Source of the DNA: CAZYVD01 sp964651045
GTDB taxonomy: Bacteria; Zhuqueibacterota; QNDG01; DSAB01
Assembly (NCBI GenBank): GCA_964651045.1
Contig: CAZYVD010000002.1
Location: 76,158-140,157 of the forward strand
DNA: 64,000 bases
Direction of reading: 5' to 3'
The translations under genes and the position numbers were made by a program. Under the pieces are notes generated by a model. The model was not told the DNA's origin. It made no database searches and was given only the letters and a program-made list of their open reading frames with translations. Shown here in pieces: positions 35,682-43,692 of the stretch (positions are counted from its first letter, which is position 1; each line of letters begins with the position of its first letter).

Positions 35682-35766
35682 TGCCGAAGGGGGGAGTCGA
35701 ACCCCCACGTCCGTTAAGGACACTGCGCCCTGAACGCAGCGCGTCTACCAGTTCCACCACTTCGGC
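35682..35766 (-). tRNA. tRNA-Leu (anticodon CAG)
   Basis: 85 nt on the minus strand. The acceptor stem pairs GCCGAAG (35766-35760) with CTTCGGC (35689-35683), discriminator A at 35682, no encoded CCA. The D-arm has GGTAGACG, the anticodon stem-loop is CTGCG-TTCAGGG-CGCAG with anticodon CAG, a long variable arm marks it as class II, and the T-loop is GTTCGACTC. It has its own promoter and terminator between polA and smpB. Confidence 0.97.
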
Positions 35767-35774
35767 ATTAAAAA

Positions 35775-35803
35775 AATTTAACCAATAGAGCGATAAATGT
35801 CAA
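35775..35803 (-). promoter_or_regulatory. Promoter of the tRNA-Leu gene
   Basis: On the minus strand TTGACA (35798-35803), 17-bp spacer, TAAATT (35775-35780), predicting a start at or just before the tRNA 5' end at 35766. It is one of the clearest promoters in the window and supports TAAATT as a working -10. Confidence 0.75.
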
Positions 35804-35840
35804 GCTGTTTTAAGTATAATATTATATAGAAATTGATATT

Positions 35841-36308
35841 ATGTCTATAAAGATCGTAACTCAAAATCGAAGGGCAACTCACGACTATCATATATTGGAG
35901 AAGTGGGAGGCAGGAATAGTACTTAGGGGAACCGAAGTAAAGTCTCTACGAGCTGGTAGCGCAAACATTAAAGACAGTTATGCAAGGGTAGAAGGAGGAG
36001 AGGTCTTTCTTTATAAGTTTCATATAAGTCCATATGATAAATCTGCCCATTATAACCATGATCCGCTCAGAGTAAGGAAATTGCTTCTTCACAAAAGAGA
36101 GATAAAAAAACTGCAGGGCAGAGTGGAAGAGAAGGGGTTGACGTTGATACCGCTTAAGGTTTATTTCAGGAATGGTAAGGCGAAGGTAGAACTGGCACTT
36201 GCAAGAGGAAAGAAACTATATGATAAGAGAGAACAGATTTCGAAAAGAGATCACCAGCGAGAAATAGAAAGAATTATAAGCAAAAAGAGAATTAGAAGGG
36301 ATGTATAA
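35841..36308 (+). CDS. smpB: SsrA-binding protein SmpB
   Basis: 155 residues, standard. Signatures are NRRATHDYHILEKWEAGIVL, GTEVKSLRAGSANIKDSY, HDPLRVRKLLLH and the basic tail DKREQISKRDHQREIER. SmpB delivers tmRNA to stalled ribosomes; ssrA itself is not in the window. A TATAAT hexamer at 35815-35820 is a probable -10 just upstream. Its stop overlaps the tyrS start by one base (TAATG). Confidence 0.97.
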   Translation: MSIKIVTQNRRATHDYHILEKWEAGIVLRGTEVKSLRAGSANIKDSYARVEGGEVFLYKFHISPYDKSAHYNHDPLRVRKLLLHKREIKKLQGRVEEKGLTLIPLKVYFRNGKAKVELALARGKKLYDKREQISKRDHQREIERIISKKRIRRDV

Positions 36309-37579
36309 TGGAGGAGAATGTCTTTCAGATACTAAAAGAAAGAGGGTTCATCTATCAGACAACAGATGATGAGGCATTGAATGAAATTCTTGGAAAGAAG
36401 AAGATCACATGCTACATTGGTTTTGATGCTACTGCAGATTCGCTTCATGTAGGGAGCCTTGTCCCGATTATGGCCCTTGTACACATGCAGCGCTGCGGCC
36501 ACAGACCAATAGCCTTGCTCGGCGGGGGAACAACAATGGTCGGCGATCCGAGCGGTAAGACCGAGATGCGTAAACTGCTCACAGTAGAGCAGATAAAAAA
36601 GCATGGAGAGGGGCTCAAGAAGCAGTTCGCCAGATATCTTTCATTTGAAGACGGCAGAGCACTTCTTTTGAACAATGCGGACTGGTTGATGCCTCTTAAT
36701 TATATTGAGTTTTTAAGAGATATTGGTAAACATTTCAGTGTAAATAGGATGCTGGCAGCCGAGAGTGTAAAACAGCGCCTTGAGACGGGACTATCTTTCA
36801 TAGAATTCAATTACATGCTGCTTCAGGCCTATGATTTCTATGTTCAGGCCAGAGATTACGACTGTATTCTTCAGATGGGGGGTCAGGATCAATGGGGAAA
36901 CATAGTTGCCGGGATCGATCTTACACGCAGACTCCTCAACAAACAGGTCTATGGTATAACATTCCCGCTCATAACAACATCAAGCGGCGAAAAGTTTGGT
37001 AAGTCTGCAGGAAATGCTATCTGGCTGGACAGAAGAAAAACCTCTTCATTTGAATTTTACCAGTACTGGCGCAATGTAGATGATAGAGATGTTGAGAGGT
37101 ATCTGGCCCTTTTTACCTTGCTGCCAATGGATGAGGTCAGAAGACTACCAAAGGAGAATATAAATCGCGCAAAAGAGATACTTGCCTATGAAGTAACAAA
37201 GATGGCACATGGGAGAGAGGAGGCTGTGGGTGTTTACAGTGCAGCAGTAGGACAGTATGGAGCGAGTGATCCAGAAGGAAGAGTTAATACATCTTCAGAC
37301 ATAACAAAGATAAGCCCCAAAATAGGAGGCAAGATACCAGAAGTCAAGATGTCCAGAAAGATGATTAAGAGCGGTATGTGGATTGTAAGACTTCTGGTCG
37401 AGGCGGGTCTTTGCAGTTCAAATGGAGATGCACGCAGATTGATAAGGCAGAGAGGTGCATATTTAAATGATGATGTGATTTTAGATGAGAATTTTACGGT
37501 GAAAGAGAAGGATTTGGAGGATGATCATATCATTGTACGTGCGGGGAAAAAGAGGGTTAGAAAGATCGTTTTCATTTAG
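36308..37579 (+). CDS. tyrS: Tyrosyl-tRNA synthetase
   Basis: 423 residues, the bacterial TyrRS length. Class I signatures are YIGFDATADSLHVGSL (HVGS for HIGH) at about residues 37-52 and the KMSKS-like EKFGKSAGNAIWL at about 229-241; GGQDQWGNI binds tyrosine. A C-terminal S4 RNA-binding domain (GLCSSNGDARRLIRQRGAYL) is present at about 358-423. It is translationally coupled to smpB. Confidence 0.97.
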   Translation: MEENVFQILKERGFIYQTTDDEALNEILGKKKITCYIGFDATADSLHVGSLVPIMALVHMQRCGHRPIALLGGGTTMVGDPSGKTEMRKLLTVEQIKKHGEGLKKQFARYLSFEDGRALLLNNADWLMPLNYIEFLRDIGKHFSVNRMLAAESVKQRLETGLSFIEFNYMLLQAYDFYVQARDYDCILQMGGQDQWGNIVAGIDLTRRLLNKQVYGITFPLITTSSGEKFGKSAGNAIWLDRRKTSSFEFYQYWRNVDDRDVERYLALFTLLPMDEVRRLPKENINRAKEILAYEVTKMAHGREEAVGVYSAAVGQYGASDPEGRVNTSSDITKISPKIGGKIPEVKMSRKMIKSGMWIVRLLVEAGLCSSNGDARRLIRQRGAYLNDDVILDENFTVKEKDLEDDHIIVRAGKKRVRKIVFI

Positions 37580-37588
37580 TGCCGGGAT

Positions 37589-38197
37589 ATGGAACTTTTG
37601 TATTCAATAGATGAGGCTGTATTCATTTTTTTAAATCGGGATACTGCCAATCCAGTGTTTGATTTTTTTATGGTCATTATTACAAAATCGGATTATTGGC
37701 TTATTCCTATTGCTGCAGTGTGGCTTGCATTGATTATTTTTGGAGGAAGAGAGGGCAGAATCACTGCAATTTTGGTAGTTGTGGTTGTTGTATTAAGCGA
37801 TAAAATATCTAGTTCACTGCTTAAACCTCTTATTGAAAGAACCAGACCGTGCTTTACAGTCGAGGGATGTAGAGTTTTGATTAAACAGTCCCACTCCTAT
37901 TCTTTTCCTTCTTCACATGCAGCAAACATGGGCTCTGCAGCATTTCTATTTTCGTTTAAGTATAGACGTTATGCCCCCATCTTTATTGCAGTTGCCATAT
38001 TGGTAGGTTATTCAAGAATATATGTTGGAGTGCACTATCCGCTGGATGTTGTTGCTGGTTTTATATTAGGAGCAGCCTGCGGATTTTGCATTATAGGGAT
38101 AGAGAGAATGGGTGTAAATATCATGGAAAAAAGAAAAAAGAAGTTCGTGTTATTGAAAAACAGCAATGGAGCCGGAGATGGAAATGAGGATAAATAA
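37589..38197 (+). CDS. PAP2 superfamily membrane phosphatase
   Basis: 202 residues with five to six hydrophobic segments. The three PAP2 signature motifs are complete: KPLIERTRP (K-x6-RP), SFPSSHAANM (PSSH in place of PSGH) and SRIYVGVHYPLDV (SR-x5-H-x3-D). Members dephosphorylate lipid phosphates such as undecaprenyl pyrophosphate or phosphatidate at the membrane. The C-terminal tail is basic (KRKKKKF). Its end overlaps the longest form of the following macrodomain frame by 32 bp. Confidence 0.92.
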   Translation: MELLYSIDEAVFIFLNRDTANPVFDFFMVIITKSDYWLIPIAAVWLALIIFGGREGRITAILVVVVVVLSDKISSSLLKPLIERTRPCFTVEGCRVLIKQSHSYSFPSSHAANMGSAAFLFSFKYRRYAPIFIAVAILVGYSRIYVGVHYPLDVVAGFILGAACGFCIIGIERMGVNIMEKRKKKFVLLKNSNGAGDGNEDK

Positions 38198-38723
38198 AAC
38201 CGTGATAAGGATTGTTCAGGGTGATATAACAGAGATGAGAACAGATGCAATAGTTAATGCCGCAAATTCGATGTTGAAGCATGGAGGAGGTGTAGCAGGA
38301 GCGATCGTAAGAAAGGGGGGAACCATCATACAGGAGGAGAGCGATACATGGGTTCTTGCAAGGGGAGAGGTTGAGGTCGGCAGTTCTGCAATAACCAGTG
38401 GTGGTAATCTTGCTGCTCGTTACGTCATACACACAGTAGGACCTCGAATGGGAGAGGGTTATGAGGACGCGAAGTTGAAGAGAGCAACACTTAGCGCTCT
38501 TAAAATGGCAGACAAACACAACCTCAAATCTATCGCCTTTCCTGCAATAAGTACTGGGATATTCAGATATCCTGTAGATAGATGTGCAGAGATCATGCTT
38601 TCAACTACTAGAGAGTATGTTGAAGACAATACTGGAATAGAGCTGGTAATATTTTGTCTTTATGGCAAAGAGCCATTTGAAATATTTAAGAAATCGTTTA
38701 AGGAGATAGTAAAGAGAGGATAG
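38166..38723 (+). CDS. Macrodomain protein (ADP-ribose / O-acetyl-ADP-ribose deacetylase type)
   Basis: 185 residues from the first ATG; in-frame ATGs at 38178 and 38184 are at least as likely, since the GGAG at 38171-38174 would serve the latter. The macrodomain signature is GDITEMRTDAIVNAANSMLKHGGGVAGAI, paraphrased in two parts: GDITEMRTDAIVNAAN and LKHGGGVAGAI. The second loop AISTGIFRYP is also intact. MacroD-type members remove ADP-ribose from proteins or deacetylate O-acetyl-ADP-ribose. It shares a cytoplasmic ADP-ribose theme with the Nudix enzyme at 5389, but they are far apart. A terminator at 38718-38742 ends the run. Confidence 0.93.
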   Translation: MEPEMEMRINKTVIRIVQGDITEMRTDAIVNAANSMLKHGGGVAGAIVRKGGTIIQEESDTWVLARGEVEVGSSAITSGGNLAARYVIHTVGPRMGEGYEDAKLKRATLSALKMADKHNLKSIAFPAISTGIFRYPVDRCAEIMLSTTREYVEDNTGIELVIFCLYGKEPFEIFKKSFKEIVKRG

Positions 38724-38742
38724 CGGCTATCCATATTTTTTA
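38718..38742 (+). terminator. Intrinsic terminator after the macrodomain gene
   Basis: GGATAG-CGG-CTATCC forms a short 6-bp hairpin overlapping the stop codon, followed by ATATTTTTT. It lies in the 39-bp gap before the convergent repeat-lipoprotein gene. Confidence 0.6.
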
Positions 38743-38762
38743 ATAATAACACAGATCAAATT

Positions 38763-40510
38763 CTACTTACAGAGTCTGATACCGAGGTACTTACATGTTC
38801 GTTCTTGAAATGTGTTTTCTCTATCTGTTGTGCGAAGGTGTTCTTCCCAGTGATTCCAGGCACCCCCCCTTTTTACTTTAGTATTCCATGGACCGTATGT
38901 AGGGCCAGTAGGATTATTTTCAGGACTTACACTGTAATAACTGCCATCATACCAGTCCCAGCACCATTCACATACATTTCCACTCATGTCATATATTCCG
39001 AGTTCATTGGGCAGTTTCAACCCAACCTGATGTGTGTCTCCCCCTGAGTTGCCAAGGTACCATGCAACTTCATCAGGATTGTTGCTTCCAGCATATATAT
39101 ATCCATTGCTAAGGTTGCCACCACGTGCTGCAAATTCCCATTCTGCCTCTGTAGGAAGCCGGCCACCTGCCCATTCACAGAAGTCTTTTGCGCCATACCA
39201 TGTTACTTCTCTTACTGGATAATTTTCAAAACCACTCTTTGAAACAAACGTGCCCCATTTATATTCTATCTGACAGTCGGGGTCACTCATTTCAATGTAC
39301 ATGACACCGCCACGAGACCCATCAGGCTCGGCTGACACTGAATTTAGAAACTTAGCAAACTGGCTGTTAGTAATTTCATATTTACTTATATAGAAGCTGT
39401 TTAATGTTACTGTATGTACAGGCCTTTCATCCGGGTCTCCATCTGTGCTTCCCATTTGAAAAGTGCCGCCTTCTACATACACCATCTGGATTGTTGATGG
39501 ATCAAATGAAGAGATTATGAACCGCCATACATCAGACCATTCACCCCAGCGGCCTTTGTTATCCATGGCTCTTACTTTCCAGTAGTATCCGCCATCAGGA
39601 ATAGAAGAAGCAGCAGTAAATTCTGAGATGGTCAAATCTGACTTGTGAATTTCGGGATCGTTAAATGATATTGAGTTGTCCACCATGAGTTCGTACTGAA
39701 CCGCTTCTGCAACGTCTGTCCAGTCAAAGCTTGGAGTGTTGTCGTTAAGTGTTGCCATATCATCTGGTGATATGAGCGATGGTGCAGGTGGGCCCTGTGT
39801 GTCTATTGTGAAGGATCTTACCTCTGAGTACTGTCCCCAGTTTCCTGCAGCGTCTCTTGCCCTTACCTTCCAGTAGTAGAGTCCATCTGCAAGAGATGAG
39901 GCTGCCGTGTAGCTCGATGCTGCAAGGTTTGTTCTGTGTATTTCGGGACTGTCGAAAGATGATGAGTTATCCACCATTAGTTCATATTGAGCTGCTCCTG
40001 CAACGTCTGTCCAGTCAAAGCTTGGAGTGTTGTCGTTAAGTGTTGCCATATCNNNNNNNNNNNNNNNNNNNNNNNNNNNNNNNNNNNNNNNNNNNNNNNN
40101 NNNNNNNNNNNNNNNNNNNNNNNNNNNNNNNNNNNNNNNNNNNNNNNNNNNNCCCAGTTTCCTGCAGCGTCTCTTGCCCTTACCTTCCAGTAGTAGAGTC
40201 CATCTGCGAGAGAATCTGATTTATATGATGTTTTAGATATGTTATTGTTATCGATTACTGGGGAAGAAAAGCTTGCAGAGTCATCCACAATTAGTTCATA
40301 TGATTCACATCCATCAACTTTATTCCAGACAAATGTCGGTCTGCTCTCAGACAAAAGAGAGCTGTCTGCAGGGGAGATGAGAGTTGGTGCTTCAATTTTA
40401 TCATCGGGCGCAGCTGGATTATTAGAATTTTTCCTGGTACATAGAATTAGCAAACAAATCGAAATGAATATATAGAAAAGAACACGAATCTTTTTCGTAA
40501 AAGATTTCAA
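38763..40510 (-). CDS. Lipoprotein with fibronectin-III-like repeats and C-terminal SUMF1-like domain, interrupted by an assembly gap
   Basis: Starts at TTG 40510 with a lipoprotein signal (Cys near residue 24, LILC). Repeats of about 97 residues follow, each with a YELMVDNS-like strand, YYWKVRARDAAGNW and LISPDDMATLNDNTP. The C-terminal 220 residues form a SUMF1/FGE-sulfatase fold (VEGGTFQMGST, EVTWYGAKDFCEWAGGRLP, GNVCEWCWDWYDG, RVKRGGAWNHW). The paired Cys of true formylglycine-generating enzymes, expected after RGGAW, are absent, so it probably binds ligands rather than oxidising Cys. The 100-N gap puts the two halves in different frames, but a real gap of 74 bases would restore both the repeat phase and the frame. 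Confidence 0.75.
39520..40440. repeat. Tandem 291-bp (97-codon) repeats flanking the assembly gap
   Basis: The segment starting CAGTCAAAGCTTGGAGTGTT occurs at 39721 and again at 40012, a 291-bp shift, and both copies continue identically through GTTGCCATATC. The segment TTTCCTGCAGCGTCTCTTGC occurs at 39841 and at 40158, just after the gap. At least three units are recognisable in protein sequence, the first being most diverged. Near-identity of the inner units explains why the assembly broke here. Confidence 0.9.
40053..40152. other. Assembly gap of 100 N (true length probably 74 or 74 plus multiples of 291)
   Basis: A run of exactly 100 N, a scaffolding placeholder. The gap edges correspond to positions 39762 and 39835 of the neighbouring repeat unit, so 74 bases would complete one unit exactly. 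Each further collapsed unit would add 291. Confidence 0.95.
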
Positions 40511-40546
40511 GGAGACCTCTTATATTTCTGCTTTAAATTAAAGATA

Positions 40547-40574
40547 AATATAATAAAAAGGTTTAGAAAAGCAA
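40547..40574 (-). promoter_or_regulatory. Promoter of the repeat/SUMF1 lipoprotein gene
   Basis: On the minus strand TTGCTT (40569-40574), 16-bp spacer, TATATT (40547-40552), 36 bp before the TTG start. Confidence 0.5.
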
Positions 40575-40669
40575 GCATTAATCGCAAAACGTTCTAAGGT
40601 ATTGGTAGTCGCATTGACTCAAAAATAAAGTAACTTTAGAGGAATTGAACTTTTTTAAAAAATTGGTTG

Positions 40670-40938
40670 TTGCCTCATAATAGATGTAGCCATAAAACAG
40701 GAGAATTAATTATGAGTACAACGATCAAATATCTAATCGTTCCCAAACTCGTTTTTTGGAACGATGTTGAAAACCTCTCTATATAAATTCTATACGAAAA
40801 ATATATGTATTCTTTTTTTTTGGATTGCGCGAGCATGTTGCCGCTTTTAAAAGCGACGCCAAGGTGTCGCAATCCAAAAGTGAATATAGAAAATTTGAAT
40901 ACTGCTAATATCTTCGGTTACATTTTATTTTGAGGCAA
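40670..40938. mobile_element. Possible MITE-like inverted-repeat element in a gene-free stretch
   Basis: The 494-bp gap 40511-41004 has no convincing gene. Within it, TTGCCTCATAATA (40670-40682) is matched in inverted orientation by the end at 40926-40938 (12 of 13 positions), bounding 269 bp. Inside are two further stem-forming pairs: ATCGTTCC 40736-40743 with GGAACGAT 40758-40765, and a 12-bp stem TTTTGGATTGCG 40818-40829 with CGCAATCCAAAA 40868-40879 that itself encloses the palindrome CGCTTTTAAAAGCG. No transposase and no clear target-site duplication are visible. A multi-copy palindromic repeat is an alternative. Confidence 0.4.
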
Positions 40939-40955
40939 TATGTGGATAAAAGTGC

Positions 40956-40983
40956 TTGATTTTGTCATTAACAATTTTAAATT
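40956..40983 (+). promoter_or_regulatory. Promoter of the DtxR-feoAB operon
   Basis: TTGATT (40956-40961), 16-bp spacer, TAAATT (40978-40983). The -10 overlaps the left end of the DtxR-like operator, which would let a metal-bound repressor block polymerase. Confidence 0.5.
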
Positions 40984-41000
40984 AGATTAGTCTAACTTTG
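40982..41000 (+). promoter_or_regulatory. DtxR/IdeR-like iron-box operator
   Basis: TTAGATTAGTCTAACTTTG resembles the 19-bp DtxR/IdeR consensus TTAGGTTAGSCTAACCTAA at about 14 of 19 positions, with the central TTAG-x-CTAA palindrome intact. It sits 28 bp before the ATG of a DtxR-family gene that leads feoA-feoB, as expected for an iron-responsive autoregulated operon. Confidence 0.6.
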
Positions 41001-41028
41001 TTAGTTGTGGCTAAAATATGGTGGTATT

Positions 41029-41415
41029 ATGAGTGGCAAACTATCCTCAAGCATGGAAGATTATCTTAAGACAATACATTCCCTAGAAAGCAGTGGGCGA
41101 ATTGTAAGAGTAAAGGATATTGCAAGAGAGCTCGAGATAACGATGCCGAGTGTAACCAGTGCTCTAAAAAATCTCGAGAAGCTTGGATTTGTGAACCATT
41201 CAAAATATGACATTGTGGTGTTGACTGAGCTGGGATCAGAGGTTGCAAAGAGAATATATCATAGACACAATATAATTAAGAGTTTTCTTCATAATGTGTT
41301 GGGACTAGATGAGGAAATTGCAGAAAGGGATGCATGTGGAATGGAACACAGCATGAGTCCTGAGACGCTTAATGGTCTGGTTCAATTTATGGAGAAAAGA
41401 AGAAAGGGTTCATGA
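41029..41415 (+). CDS. DtxR/MntR-family metal-dependent regulator, short form
   Basis: 128 residues from ATG 41029; an upstream in-frame TTG at 41005 is less likely. The winged helix-turn-helix is clear: SSSMEDYLKTIHSLE, RVKDIARELEITMPSVTSAL, KLGFVNHSKYDIVVLTELG. The dimerisation/metal domain follows with RHNIIKSFLHNVLGLDEEIAERDACGMEH, which holds the expected Glu, Cys and His ligands (DACGMEH). It lacks an SH3-like third domain and is slightly shorter than MntR. Upstream of feoAB and behind a DtxR-like box, it is probably an Fe2+-responsive repressor of ferrous iron uptake. Confidence 0.9.
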   Translation: MSGKLSSSMEDYLKTIHSLESSGRIVRVKDIARELEITMPSVTSALKNLEKLGFVNHSKYDIVVLTELGSEVAKRIYHRHNIIKSFLHNVLGLDEEIAERDACGMEHSMSPETLNGLVQFMEKRRKGS

Positions 41416-41452
41416 TGAGCAATAGTAGTATGAAGAGATTTGGGAGATAGAG

Positions 41453-41695
41453 ATGAAAGAACAGTTGCGGCTTACCCAGGTTCAAAATATGAAGAGAGTA
41501 AGGGTAGTCAGGATTGAGGGAGGATGGGGTGCACGACAGAGATTAAACAGGGTTGGTATTCATGAGGGAGACGAGATTTTTATAAAGCGAAGCGGAATCA
41601 TGGGAGGGCCTCTACTTGTAAGAATACATGGTTCAGACATAGCGCTTGGAAGAGGAATTGCACACAAGGTTGTGGTTGAGGAGAAAGAGGAGTGA
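41453..41695 (+). CDS. feoA: FeoA ferrous iron transport accessory protein
   Basis: 80 residues, the usual FeoA size, with an SH3-like beta fold. Recognisable pieces are LTQVQNMKRVRVVRI, RLNRVGIHEGDEIFIKR and HGSDIALGRGIAHKVVVE. FeoA is thought to bind and modulate FeoB. Its TGA overlaps the ATG of feoB by one base. Confidence 0.93.
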   Translation: MKEQLRLTQVQNMKRVRVVRIEGGWGARQRLNRVGIHEGDEIFIKRSGIMGGPLLVRIHGSDIALGRGIAHKVVVEEKEE

Positions 41696-43680
41696 TGGTA
41701 CCGAGATCAGGAAAGAGTATTGGAAGAAAGAGTACTCTTGATTATCATAGAAGACATCCAAAGATAGTTCTAATAGGACAGCCAAATTGTGGTAAGAGCA
41801 CACTTTTTAATGAAGTAGCAGGATATCGTTCTATATCTGCAAATTTTCCAGGAGCTACAGTTACATATACTCAGAGTCATGTTCGCATCCTTGGAAATAT
41901 CTTTGATTTGATAGATCTTCCTGGTGTCTATTCCCTAACCTCGTTTGACGAGGCAGATAGAGAGACTCAGCGTTATCTGCTGTCAGAAGATATCGATGTG
42001 ATCATCAATGTTGTGGATAGTTCACTTTTATCGAGATCTCTAGAGTTGACTCTTCAATTGATGGATTTAGAAATTCCAATGGTAATGTGTCTTAATATGG
42101 TCGATGAGGCAGAGAGAAAGGGTATCAAGATAGACATTGAAAGTCTTTCGGAAAAGTTGGGAATATCTGTTGTTCCAACAGTGGCTTCAAAAGGAAGAGG
42201 TGTAACAGAACTTTTTGAGGTGGTTTTTAAGACTGCCCAGTCCAGAAAGATAGGCAGACACATTCGTATGAGCAGAGATGTAGAGCTCGTTGTAGCACAA
42301 CTTACACGCCATTTAAAACAAACAATTAAAGATGGGATCGATTTTTCTTACCATCTTCTTGCAACAAAGCTGCTTGAAAAAGATCAATTCTTTGAGAATG
42401 TTATTAAGGATACTCATCCTGAAATCATGGATAGAGTCTATGAGTTTCAACAGCAGCTTGCACTCAGCCACGGCAGATCATCTGATCAGGTAATTGATGC
42501 AGAGAGGCATTCTCTTTCAATGTCAATCTTTGAAGATGTTGTTAAAATAGTAAAAAATCCTCATCTTCACTGGAAAGAACGGATCGACAATGTATTGATG
42601 CACAATCTTTGGGGTTATATGTTTCTTGTACTCTTTTTATTTATATTTTTCAATTTAATCTTCAGGGTTGGTTCAATAATTGAAGCGCCCATGATGGAAC
42701 TATTTAACAGGATCGTAAATTCGATTCAGGCACATTTGGGGACAGCATCGTTACTCTCTACAATCATTTCAGGCGCAGTACAGGGAATAGGTGGAGGAGT
42801 TGCAATAGTGCTTCCCTATCTTTTACCATTCCTATTTGGTCTTGCATTGTTAGAAGACATTGGATATCTTCCAAGGGTGGCTTTTCTTATGGATGCATTC
42901 ATGCATAGAATAGGATTACATGGAAAGGCTGTAATACCTGCAGTACTTGGGTATGGATGTAATGTACCAGCCGTTCTGGCAACGAGAATACTCGAGTCTC
43001 CTCGCGATAGATTCATAGCTTCTCTTATATCTACAATGGTTCCCTGTGCTGCTCGTATGACAGTAATATTAGGACTTGTGGGATATTATCTTGGTGGAAG
43101 CGTTGCTCTGATAATCTACTTTACTAACATAGTTGTAATTGCCATTACAGGCAGGGTGGTTTCGAGGATGATGCCAGAGGTGACACCAGGAATGGCAATT
43201 GAGATACCAGCATATCAATTGCCACAACTAAGAGTCATTTTGATGAAGACATGGCTGAGAATAAAAGACTTTATAATTATTGCATGGCCCCTTTTAATAA
43301 TAGGAAGCATTGTTTTAAGCATTGTTGAGCACTATAATTTCAGTCAATTATTGAATCAAATCATATCACCAGTTACTACATTGCTTGGACTTCCCAGGAA
43401 GGTGGGTCTGACTCTTATATTTGGAGTGTTTCGCAAGGAGCTTTCGATGCTGATGCTATTCCAGGCGATGGGAACCAATGAGATTTTGACTGTCATGAGC
43501 AAGGGACAGATTCTAGTCTTTACTACATTTATTGTATACTATGTTCCCTGTGTGGCCACTATTGGTGTGCTGGCAAAGCAGATAGGGTGGAAGTCTACTT
43601 GGATTGTGGTAGTATTCATGTTTATTCTTGCGCTTGTAATTGGAATGATCACGAGAGGATTGTCCATTTTAATCTGGTAG
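41695..43680 (+). CDS. feoB: FeoB ferrous iron transporter
   Basis: 661 residues from ATG 41695; a GTG three bases earlier is in frame. The N-terminal G domain has G1 GQPNCGKST (about 28-36, Gln in place of the common Asn), G2 around PGATVTY, G3 DLPGVYSL and G4 NMVDEAE. The membrane part has two Gate-like halves with FRKELSMLML and PCVATIGVLAKQIGW, and the conserved GYGCNVPAVLATR segment. It imports Fe2+ across the inner membrane in anaerobes. Coupled to feoA and presumably under DtxR-type control. Confidence 0.97.
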   Translation: MVPRSGKSIGRKSTLDYHRRHPKIVLIGQPNCGKSTLFNEVAGYRSISANFPGATVTYTQSHVRILGNIFDLIDLPGVYSLTSFDEADRETQRYLLSEDIDVIINVVDSSLLSRSLELTLQLMDLEIPMVMCLNMVDEAERKGIKIDIESLSEKLGISVVPTVASKGRGVTELFEVVFKTAQSRKIGRHIRMSRDVELVVAQLTRHLKQTIKDGIDFSYHLLATKLLEKDQFFENVIKDTHPEIMDRVYEFQQQLALSHGRSSDQVIDAERHSLSMSIFEDVVKIVKNPHLHWKERIDNVLMHNLWGYMFLVLFLFIFFNLIFRVGSIIEAPMMELFNRIVNSIQAHLGTASLLSTIISGAVQGIGGGVAIVLPYLLPFLFGLALLEDIGYLPRVAFLMDAFMHRIGLHGKAVIPAVLGYGCNVPAVLATRILESPRDRFIASLISTMVPCAARMTVILGLVGYYLGGSVALIIYFTNIVVIAITGRVVSRMMPEVTPGMAIEIPAYQLPQLRVILMKTWLRIKDFIIIAWPLLIIGSIVLSIVEHYNFSQLLNQIISPVTTLLGLPRKVGLTLIFGVFRKELSMLMLFQAMGTNEILTVMSKGQILVFTTFIVYYVPCVATIGVLAKQIGWKSTWIVVVFMFILALVIGMITRGLSILIW

Positions 43681-43692
43681 AGAGGAGATTTT

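Noticed and set aside
38763..40049. Sulfatase-maturation (FGE) enzyme
   Set aside because: The expected active-site cysteines are missing and no sulfatase is nearby.
40053..40510. Frameshift or pseudogene in the repeat lipoprotein
   Set aside because: The frame change is fully explained by the arbitrary 100-N gap; a 74-base gap restores the frame and the repeat phase.
40675..40872. 65-residue minus-strand reading frame in the inverted-repeat element
   Set aside because: No ribosome site, no recognisable motif, and it spans palindromes; more likely noncoding.
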